DNA from: JAUIAI01 sp041396585
GTDB taxonomy: Bacteria > Pseudomonadota > Gammaproteobacteria > Burkholderiales > Burkholderiaceae_E
Reading direction: 5' to 3'
Length of the DNA stretch: 64,000 bases
Assembly: GCA_041396585.1 (NCBI GenBank)
Contig: JAWKYG010000016.1
Span: 94,399 to 158,398, forward strand
Shown: positions 1-7,851 of the stretch, piece by piece
Layout of the letters: every line of letters starts with the position of its first letter
Numbering within the stretch: position 1 is the first letter of the stretch
Translations under genes and position numbers: made by a program
Notes under the pieces: model-generated
Database searches by the model: none
Told to the model about the DNA's origin: nothing
What the model saw: the letters and a program-made list of their open reading frames with translations, nothing else

Positions 1-611
1 GCGTCACGGGTGGCCTGGTCATGCATCTCGACCGAAATCTGCGTGGCGATCGCACCGGGTGCCACATTGTTGACCGTGATGCCCTTGCTGGCGAGCTCGA
101 CCGACATGACCTTGGTGAGCAGTTCGAGCCCCGCCTTGGCGGTGCCATAGGCGGAGCGTCCGATCCCGCCGCGCTGGCCGGACAAGGAAGCGATATTGAT
201 GATCCGGCCATGCCCCCTGGGCAGCATGGCCCGCACCGCCGCCTGGGCGCACATGAACGCACCGAGCAGATTGACCCGGAACAGACGCTCCATGTCCTGC
301 GGGGTGGTGTCCAGAAAGAGCTTGTTCAGGCCGATGCCGGCGTTGTTCACGAGAATGTCCAGGCGCCCGTAGGTCTCGAGTGCGGTCTGGGTCAGCCGGT
401 GTGCATCGGCCTCGTTGCTGACATCGACGCGGATCGCGCAAGCGGCGCCGCCGTGCGCCCGGATCTCGCCTGCCACGCGCTCGGCACCTTTCAGATCGAT
501 GTCCGAAACCACGACCGAGGCGCCGTCGGCGGCCAGGCGTCTGGCGATCGCCTCGCCCATGCCGCGGCCTGCGCCGGTCACGGCGGCGACATGATCTTGA
601 AGTCGGTTCAT
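1..611 (-). CDS. SDR family oxidoreductase, C-terminus cut by window edge
   Basis: Short-chain dehydrogenase/reductase of the classical 250-residue type; 203 residues are visible and the C-terminus runs off the left edge. The first 30 residues contain the NAD(P)-binding turn TGAGRGMG. NNAG follows in mid-protein, and then the catalytic Ser in IAS and the YGTAK (YxxxK) pair. The end visible here, VNNVAPGAIAT, is the usual loop after the active site. I chose the ATG at 611 because it sits ten residues before the glycine turn. The substrate cannot be told from sequence. It lies upstream of two DUF1254 proteins on the same strand, 67 bases away, so co-transcription is possible. Confidence 0.9.
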   Translation of the reverse strand, partial: MNRLQDHVAAVTGAGRGMGEAIARRLAADGASVVVSDIDLKGAERVAGEIRAHGGAACAIRVDVSNEADAHRLTQTALETYGRLDILVNNAGIGLNKLFLDTTPQDMERLFRVNLLGAFMCAQAAVRAMLPRGHGRIINIASLSGQRGGIGRSAYGTAKAGLELLTKVMSVELASKGITVNNVAPGAIATQISVEMHDQATRD

Positions 612-678
612 GGTGTTGCTCGCGGGGCTTGGGTCGGTTTGGATCGGGTTGGCAACCTCGCAGGCGCGGATCGGGTGT

Positions 679-2070
679 TCAATCCAGGCGTTGCGGCGCC
701 GGCAGATGATAGCGGCCGTCGACCATTTCCGGCCTTGGCAGATACGCGCGCAGACACAGAAAGAAGCCGTCTTGCGGGGCCGGCAGCCAGTTGGCCCGAT
801 CGGCGGTGCTGGCCGGCATCGAATGCTGGATCGTCAGGGTCAGGCCGCCATCGGGATCGGGGCGCAACCCGGGCGTGCGATCGCCGATCGAGTAGCGCTC
901 GATCGGGTTGGCCACCAGCATGTTGTCATTGGCGCTATATAGCGTGAGTGACCAGAACGCGTTCACGGGCGGTAGTTGCCCGGGGGCGAAGCGCATCATG
1001 TAGCGATGCCTGCCGTGCAGCAGGGCGGCATCGGCATCGGTTTCGCAACGCGGGTAGACCGCCTCGGCGGGCGAGAGCGCGCCGATACCCTGGCGCGCGA
1101 CGAAGGCACGCATGAGAAAGTCGTGCCCGAAGCTCTCCCCGTGAACTGCCAGAGACTGCGCCCAGCCGGCTCGTCTGGCGCCGCAGGCCTGACGTTGTCG
1201 TCGCCGGCCTTCGTCGAGCATATTGCGCGCGGTGTCGAGCGCGCGCGACAGCGCCCCATGGACCGCCGCTTGTGACAGTCGTTCGGACGACGCGGTCGGC
1301 GACATGCCGATGCCCAGGGTCTCGAACAAACCGACCAGCGAAGCATCGCCGGCCGGCGGCGGGTTCTGGGCGAGCGCGCGATTCACCTGGGTGACGAAGT
1401 GTTCGACCGAGGGTTCGGCGCGCGGGTCGCAGTCGGCTTCGAAGCGTCGCGGCGCGGTGTCTCGTCCGGCGAGGTCATCGGCAAGCGTGCGAATCCGGAA
1501 TCGATCCTGCAGGGGTGCGACATGCGCGATGTCATCGTCGCCATCGACCAGGATACGGCCGATGATCCAGACCCAGGGCGTCGGGGCGCGCAGATGCCGG
1601 CCCGGCTCGCGAAACGCCGCTGGGATATCGCCTTGCCAGCGCGGACCGCTGACCAGGATCTTCCCGGCCGCCTGCCCGGTCGTGCGCGTGCCCACATGCG
1701 CGAACGGATTGGTGTAGAAATCCAGAAAACCGAGCACATGATAGCGATCGCCCATATCCGGGGTTTCGATCACCAGTGGGCCGTCGGACAGATCGAGCCA
1801 GGCGTTCGTGTAGAGCGTGTCATTGTTGGGCATCACGACACGGCTGGTACCGGCTTTGAGCAACTGGCGCGTGTGAATGAAGGTGTTGCACCAACGCATG
1901 GCGGAGGCAGGGTCGTCTCCGGCATAGCCTGCCTCCGCCGTCTTGCGCGGAGAGGTTGCCGCCCACATGCGGCGCATCTCGTAGAGTGGCCAGGCATAGA
2001 TGACCGCCTGAAGTGCGAGGCTGTCGAGCCAGGGGTCGGCTGGCGTGTTCGAGGTGTCTTGAGTGGGCAT
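679..2070 (-). CDS. DUF1254/DUF1214 domain protein (copy 2)
   Basis: A 463-residue protein with an N-terminal DUF1254 region (WPLYEMRRMW, NNDTLYTNAWLDLSDGP) and a C-terminal DUF1214 region (FWSLTLYSANDNMLVANP, YSIGDRTPGL, LPAPQDGFFLCLRAYLPRP). These proteins are common in Proteobacteria but have no agreed biochemical role. No signal peptide or membrane segment is obvious. The gene directly upstream, 29 bases away, is a clear paralogue, so the two are likely one transcript and arose by tandem duplication. The ORF is open throughout. Function remains unknown. Confidence 0.85.
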   Translation of the reverse strand: MPTQDTSNTPADPWLDSLALQAVIYAWPLYEMRRMWAATSPRKTAEAGYAGDDPASAMRWCNTFIHTRQLLKAGTSRVVMPNNDTLYTNAWLDLSDGPLVIETPDMGDRYHVLGFLDFYTNPFAHVGTRTTGQAAGKILVSGPRWQGDIPAAFREPGRHLRAPTPWVWIIGRILVDGDDDIAHVAPLQDRFRIRTLADDLAGRDTAPRRFEADCDPRAEPSVEHFVTQVNRALAQNPPPAGDASLVGLFETLGIGMSPTASSERLSQAAVHGALSRALDTARNMLDEGRRRQRQACGARRAGWAQSLAVHGESFGHDFLMRAFVARQGIGALSPAEAVYPRCETDADAALLHGRHRYMMRFAPGQLPPVNAFWSLTLYSANDNMLVANPIERYSIGDRTPGLRPDPDGGLTLTIQHSMPASTADRANWLPAPQDGFFLCLRAYLPRPEMVDGRYHLPAPQRLD

Positions 2071-2099
2071 GGCTGCGTGGCTTTAGGTGACGAACGAGG

Positions 2100-3443
2100 C
2101 TATCGATTGACCGGGCGCAAGGGCGGTATCTGCCAGGTGCGCGCCTGCGCACGCGGTACATAGAGGCGCATCGTCAGGTAGAACGGGCCGGGCGGCGCTG
2201 GCAACCAGTTCGCGGTTTGCGCCGGTGGCTCATGACCGATGATCAGGGACAGGCCGCCGTCGGCATCGGGTTTCAGGCCCTGGGTACGATCGCCGATCGA
2301 ATGGCGGCCGAACGGATTGCGGTACAGGAAGCGATCGGCGTCGTAGAGGGTCACTGACCAGAAGCCGTCCACAGGCGGCAACTCACCGGGCTCGAAGCGT
2401 TGCACATAGCGCTGGCGACCGTCGAGAGCCTGCTGGTTCTCGTCGAAGTCGGACTTGGCGTACAGCGCTTCTTCGCCCGCCAGCGCACCCAGCCCCACGA
2501 AGGCGGTGAGTGCCCGCACCAGGTACTCCGTGCCATATCGGCCGATGCCGTAATTTGCCGCCCAGGGTTTGGCGCGGCGGCTGCGCGACGCATGCTGGAT
2601 CCAGGCGACCGCCTCGGTCAGCCCCTCCGTGAGGCCTGCCCGCATGGCGGGCGGGAGTTGCTCGAACGCGAACTCAGGCGAGGCAATGAGACCGGCTCGG
2701 GAGAACCATGCGGCTAGGCCCGTATCGGCCTCGGGAAATGCCTGGTCGTAGAGCGCACGGCACAGATTGGTAAAGAACGCCGCAGCGATCGTCTCGGCCT
2801 GACCGGGGTTCGCGAGCACGGCGGCGACCGTGTCGTCGGTGGGGCCGACCCAGCCAATGACTCCCTGGGGCAGGCGTCCGTGGTCGGTGCCCGCCGCGCA
2901 TTCGAGCCCGATCTTCGATTGCAGATCGCGGGCCGCCTGCACATCGTCGCCCGCGCCGCAAAGCACCCGCCCGATCAGCCAGACCAGGTTGGTCGGTGAT
3001 CGGATCGGCCGGGCGCCGGCGGGCAGGGGGGCATCGGCCGGGGTACCCGGGCCCACCAGCGCGATGACCTCGCCTTCGCGTGGGCTTTCGCGGAATCCGG
3101 GGTTCGCAAAGTTATTGGTCCAGGCGTCATAGAGTGCCAAGACGAAATAGCGTTCTGGTTGCTCGGCACGTGCGGGCACGCTGAGCATGCGCGGGCCGTC
3201 GGCCAGGTTGATCCACCCGGTCGTGTAGAGCAGGTCGTTGGCCGGCGTGACCACATCGCGATCGGCGTCGGTGGCGACATTCCTGGTGTGGCGCAGCCGG
3301 TCGATCGGGCTGGACCAGGCGGCAGTCCCTTCCTTGCGGGTCTGCAAGGCGCAGGTTCGCAGCGACTCGATGAGCGGGTATCCCCAGACGAAGGCTGCAT
3401 AGCCGATCGAGCGGCCAAGCGCAAAACGAGGGTCTGATCTCAT
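2100..3443 (-). CDS. DUF1254/DUF1214 domain protein (copy 1)
   Basis: A 447-residue paralogue of the next gene. It has the same landmarks: YPLIESLRTCALQ near the start, ANDLLYTTGWINLADGP in DUF1254, then FWSVTLYDADRFLYRNPFGR, HSIGDRTQGLKPDADGG and LPAPPGPFYLTMRLYVPRA in DUF1214. The two copies share the motif order and spacing but differ at most other positions, so the duplication is not recent. Start taken at the ATG at 3443 because homology begins within the first 20 residues. No catalytic role is established for the family. Confidence 0.85.
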   Translation of the reverse strand: MRSDPRFALGRSIGYAAFVWGYPLIESLRTCALQTRKEGTAAWSSPIDRLRHTRNVATDADRDVVTPANDLLYTTGWINLADGPRMLSVPARAEQPERYFVLALYDAWTNNFANPGFRESPREGEVIALVGPGTPADAPLPAGARPIRSPTNLVWLIGRVLCGAGDDVQAARDLQSKIGLECAAGTDHGRLPQGVIGWVGPTDDTVAAVLANPGQAETIAAAFFTNLCRALYDQAFPEADTGLAAWFSRAGLIASPEFAFEQLPPAMRAGLTEGLTEAVAWIQHASRSRRAKPWAANYGIGRYGTEYLVRALTAFVGLGALAGEEALYAKSDFDENQQALDGRQRYVQRFEPGELPPVDGFWSVTLYDADRFLYRNPFGRHSIGDRTQGLKPDADGGLSLIIGHEPPAQTANWLPAPPGPFYLTMRLYVPRAQARTWQIPPLRPVNR

Positions 3444-3524
3444 GGGGCACTCTGTCGGCGGATCCGGGGGGTCGAACGTCAGTCTCCCGTAAGCGTAACA
3501 GGGATGGTGCGGCGCGCCGGATCC

Positions 3525-4994
3525 TCAAGCCGCGCGCATGTGCGGCGGTTCTTCCTGGCCGTGGGCCGCCCCTGCCTCGAGCGCCCGCCAGTCGCCGGCC
3601 ACGAGCGCGGCCAGCCGCTGCCCGAGAGGCTCGCTCCCGGTGATCAGCCGCCCGATCGTGACGGCCAGCGGTGCGTGCCCGACCAGGATCGCACCGACGA
3701 CCACGCCGTCGCGAATGACGAGCTTTCGATATTGGCCGGCGGACTCATCGAGCTCGGAGAGCTCGATGTCCTCGGGGGCGCTTGCGCGGATCTCGCCCCA
3801 TGCGCGATAGTCCGTGCCGGCCAGTTTGAGCATGGTGCTCGGCGCAGTGGGTCGATATCTGGATGGCTCGCCCAGGGCATTGGCGGCGGCGATCTCGGCC
3901 TGTTCGCAGGCCACGGCCCAGAGGCCGGCGCTGCGCCCCGCGTGTTCGGCGACGTCACCGGCCGCGAAGATCCGGGGGTCGCTCGTCATCATCTGATCAT
4001 CGACCAGGATGCCGCGTGCAATGCGCAGTCCGCTGCGTCTGGCGAGATCGGTGTCGGGCGCCATGCCCGTGCATATCAGGACCAGATCACAGCAGAAGCT
4101 GCGGCCGTCGCGGGTGCGCAGTCCGCGGACCCGGCCCTATTCATTGCGCAGCACCAGCGCCGGCTCCGCATTCGCTTCGAAGCCGATGCAGGCCTCGTTC
4201 AATGCCTTGGTTTGCTCGGTGAGGAACTCCTGTTCGTTGGACATCACCCGGTGCAGCCAGAAGAACCCGACGCCGATGGCAGCGGTCCTGATGGCCACCG
4301 CCAGCGACGGCTCGATCGGCAGGCCGAAGTGCTGCAGATTGCTCACCATGATTGGAGCGGCATGCCAATAGTAGAAATCGAAGCCCAGAAGTGCGAATGC
4401 GGCCGGGACGACATTGCGGCCCGCTCGGAACACGGTGTCGAGCACCGTGAACAGTGCGATCGAAAGCGCCATGAACAGCATCATCTGCGCAAGCATCGAG
4501 CCGGCACCGATCGCGCTTGCCGCGGGCACGAGGAAGTAGCCGAGGACGAGGCCGGGAAATGCCGCCGCAAACAGTCTGCGCAGACCGCGATGGCGGCGGT
4601 CGGCGTGATAGTGATCGGCCAGTGGTCCCCGTTCAGGGGCCAGATCCACACAGTTTCTTGCGCAGCCGACACAGGGTTGGCAGTGGGTGTGGCGCACACG
4701 CGCGAACGGCATCTGACCATAGAGCCGTTGAATCGGCAGTAGCGGGCAGCTGTTGCGCCACAGACCGGGTGCGGCCAGAAACACCGCCGGCAGCAGCGGT
4801 ACGACCAAACCCCACCAGAGACGCAATGCAGGTGCCGGCCACTTCAGCAGCGCGACGATCATCGCGATCGCGCCGGTCATGGTGATGACCCGGGCCAGCG
4901 GCCAGAGCGAGAGCCTGCCAGCCCGGCGGCGCACGCGATGGCTTGGATGGTCCTGCGAGACAGGGCTTGCCCCGCTCAGGCTGAGTTCGATCAT
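3525..4994 (-). pseudogene. Membrane Fe-S protein fused to C-terminal half of an FAD reductase, split by an amber codon
   Basis: One reading frame of 490 codons is interrupted only by a TAG at 4137-4139. The first 285 residues form a polytopic membrane protein (hydrophobic segments near 35-50, 58-76, 142-190, 195-212 and 232-247). It has a loop carrying Cys105, 108, 111 and 115 (CX2CX2CX3C), which is a [4Fe-4S]-type spacing. After the stop the frame continues directly as the C-terminal half of a rubredoxin/nitrite-reductase-like flavoprotein: DLVLICTG, then SDPRIFAAGDVAEH, the FAD-contact motif. The N-terminal FAD-binding Rossmann domain (GxGxxG) is absent. So this is either a natural short fusion with a nonsense mutation, or a remnant of an internal deletion. 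The start at 4994 has a GGAG about ten bases upstream. Confidence 0.6.
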
Positions 4995-5364
4995 CGGGAG
5001 CTCCAGGAGAGTTGAATCTGCGATGTCTTCGGTGCGCGTCGGGCGGTTCGTGGGCTCGCTTTCGGGGGCCCGGATCCGGCCGGTCGCGCTGGTCGCTGGC
5101 GCAAGACTGGGGCCGCCGCCGCGTCGTAGCCATGCACGAAGCGTTCGCGCTTGTATCCGGGAGTAAGGGCGCTGCGCGCCGGGCGGGAGGCCTTTCGTGC
5201 CGGCGGGGCTGCGTGTCGGACGAGGTTACGCCCCGCGGTCAGCGACCTCGGCGGTGATTCGGAAACTGCCTGGGTCCGCCTGATGCCGGATACGAAGCAT
5301 GCGCATTTGGATACGTTTGGACACCGCCCGCCGCCGCCAGCGCAGGCCGGGCTATCATCTTTCC
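4995..5364. other. Intergenic region between divergent genes
   Basis: About 370 bases between the minus-strand membrane Fe-S gene and the plus-strand haloperoxidase-like gene. Short overlapping ORFs occur in several frames, but none has a recognisable domain or a good ribosome-binding site. It must hold both promoters; I could not pick out a convincing -10/-35 pair. Confidence 0.5.
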
Positions 5365-7371
5365 ATGTCGACGCTGCCTGTTTACCTGCGAGTTGTGCTG
5401 ACCGTCTTCATGGTGGGTCTCTCCGCCTGCGGTGGCTCTTCCGGTTCCGGTGACGCACCAGCTGTCGCCACGACAACGAACACCGGCAATGCGCCGCAGC
5501 CGAGCGTGCAGCCGGCATCGCTGCCCAGCGCGACCGTGGCCTATCGCTGGAATCAGTTGCTACTCGAGGCGATTCGTCACGACTTCGCGCGCCCCGTCGT
5601 GCACGCGCGCAATCTGTTTCATGTGTCAGCGGCCGTCTACGATGCCTGGGCCGCCTACGATGCCATTGCCAAGCCCTACCTTTTCGGGAGTCGTCGTAAC
5701 GGCATCGATTGCCCCGGCCTCACACCGGTGCCCAGTGCCAACCGGCTCGCCGAGTCCCGGCTGGCGATCAGCCACGCCGCATACCGCCTGATCCTGTACC
5801 GATTCCGCTTCTCGCCCGGGGCGACGATGATCCGCCAGCAGGCGGACGCCCTGATGCGTGAGCTCGGCGCCGATCCCGCGGACACCAGCGTCGATGCTCA
5901 CGGGTTCTGCTGCCGCGCTGGGCAACGCGATTGCCGCCTGCTATATCGACTACGGTCTCGCCGATGGCGCGAACGAGGCCAATGGCTATGCCAACCGGGC
6001 CTACGTGCCGGTCAATCCGCCGATCGCGCCGCATCTGCCGGGCAATCCGAATATCGTCGACATCGATCGCTGGCAATCGATCAGCCTGCCGCAATTCATT
6101 GACCAGGCCGGCAACCCGATCAACGGCAACCCGGAGTTTCTCGGCCCGGAGTGGGGGGAGGTGGCGCCATTTGCCTTGTCGGAAAGCGATCGCGAGAGGC
6201 GATCACGGGATGGTCACGAATATTCGATCTGGCTCGATCCCGGGCCGCCGCCGCGCGTCGCCGACGGCCGCTTCGATGACTACCAGTGGAATTTCTCCCT
6301 GGTGGCCTGATGGGCCGCGCAGCTCGACCCTCCGATGGGGTGCTGATCGATATTTCTCCCGCCGCACTGGGCAATATCGCGGGGAACTATCTTGATTCGG
6401 CGGTCGATCCACGCGCCTTCTACGACGCCGGGCCAGGGGGTGATCCCGGGCGAGGCCATGCGTTCAATCCAAGCACTGATCAACCCTATGCGCGCCAGAT
6501 GGTTGCGCGTGGCGATTATGCGCGCGTGCTGGCCGAGTTCTGGGCCGATGGCCCCGATTCCGAAACACCCCCCGGTCACTGGTTCGTGATCTTCAACGAC
6601 ATCGCCGATCATCCGCTGCTCTCGCGCACGATTCCGGGAGCGGGCACGGCGGCCGATGCACTCGAGTGGGTGGTCAAGGCGCACTTCGTTCTGGGGGGGG
6701 CCATGCATGATTCCGCGATCGCGGCCTGGAGCCTGAAGGGCTGGTACGACTTTGTGCGACCGTTGTCGGCCATCCGTGCCATGGCAGATGCCGGACAGAG
6801 CAGTGAGCCCGGCGCTTCTGATTTCTCGGTGCGCGGCATCGCCCTCGTGCCAGGGTTCGTCGAGCGCGTTCTCAGTGGCGATCCCCTGGCGGGGGCGGGT
6901 GGTGAGCATCTGGGCAAGATCAAGCTGCGCACATGGCGGGGGCCGGACCACGTTCCCGATCCGGCGCGCGATACCGCGGGCGTCGGATGGATCCTGGCCG
7001 AGAACTGGTGGCCGTATCAGCGTCCGAGTTTCGTGACGCCCCCGTTCGCCGGGTTCGTGTCCGGGCACTCCACCTATTCCAGTGCCGCGGCCACCGTGCT
7101 CGAGCAGTTCACTGGTGATCGTTTCTTCCCCGGCGGTATGGCCGAATATCCCGTCGCGGCAGACTCCTTTCTCGCCTTCGAACGCGGCCCGAGCAAGCCG
7201 CTCACGTTGCAGTGGGCCACCTATCGCGATGCGGCCGATCAATGCAGTCTGTCCCGCATCTGGGGCGGCATCCATCCGCCGGCGGATGATCTGCCGGGGC
7301 GGCGTATCGGCAAGCGGGTGGGACAGGGAGCGTTCGCCCTGGCGGTGGCGCTGTTCACGGGCGCGCGCTGA
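5365..7371 (+). pseudogene. Vanadium-dependent haloperoxidase/PAP2-like lipoprotein, frameshifted
   Basis: The start at 5365 gives a lipoprotein signal ending in the lipobox LSAC. The body matches the vanadium-haloperoxidase branch of the PAP2 phosphatase fold: FVRP (motif 1), SGHS in PFAGFVSGHSTYSSAA (motif 2) and SRIWGGIHPPADD (motif 3, with Arg and His). The protein would be exported and lipid-anchored. Three lesions break the frame. A shift occurs near 5895 between DTSVDAHG and SAAALGNAIAACY. An in-frame TGA lies at 6308-6310, after YQWNFSLVA. A shift back occurs near 6328, joining WAAQLDP to SDGVLIDISPAALGN. All three catalytic motifs lie after the breaks and are intact, so sequence error is as likely as real decay. 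Confidence 0.7.
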
Positions 7372-7461
7372 CAGCGGCGTGAGATGATTGCCGCAACACC
7401 CGTATCCTATGGGCCGGCGATCATATCCAGCAGGCCGCCGATCAACAGGAGACGACCCGAG

Positions 7462-7836
7462 ATGCGCACGCCCAATACCGATGCACACGCAGCCCTCGCG
7501 ACACTCGCATCGCGTTATGTCGCGGTCGATGCCTTGCCCTGGGTGCCGACCCGTTTTCCCGGGGTGGACCTCAAGGTCTTGTTCGAAGACCCGCAGAGCG
7601 GCCTGTCTACCGCGCTGACGCGCTTCGCGCCAGGTGCGATGCTGCCGGATCATGAACATGTGGGCCTCGAACAGAGCTTCGTTCTCGAGGGCGCCTTGCA
7701 TGATGACGAGGGCGTCGCGCGTGCCGGCGATTATGTCTGGCGCCCGCCCGGTAGTCGCCATACGGCGCACGCGCCTGAGGGCTGCGTGGTGTTGTCGATG
7801 TTCATGAAACCGAATCGCTTCTTCGACGGCAGCTAA
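7462..7836 (+). CDS. Small cupin-domain protein (ChrR-like cupin)
   Basis: A 124-residue single-domain cupin. The metal-site motif is DHEHVGLEQSFVLEG (His, His, Glu) and the second cupin motif is GDYVWRPPGSRHTAHAPEG (His). It resembles stand-alone ChrR-type cupin sensors or enzymes of the cytoplasm; the substrate is unknown. The ORF is open further upstream to 7384. I chose the ATG at 7462 because AGGAGA lies nine bases before it and the upstream codons look non-coding. It is convergent with the kinase gene, with only 15 bases between the stops. Confidence 0.8.
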   Translation: MRTPNTDAHAALATLASRYVAVDALPWVPTRFPGVDLKVLFEDPQSGLSTALTRFAPGAMLPDHEHVGLEQSFVLEGALHDDEGVARAGDYVWRPPGSRHTAHAPEGCVVLSMFMKPNRFFDGS

Positions 7837-7851
7837 GCCGGGGAGAGCACC

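Noticed and set aside
3504..4742. 412-codon plus-strand frame over the reductase remnant
   Set aside because: It is antisense to sequence with clear FAD-reductase and Fe-S motifs, and shows none itself.
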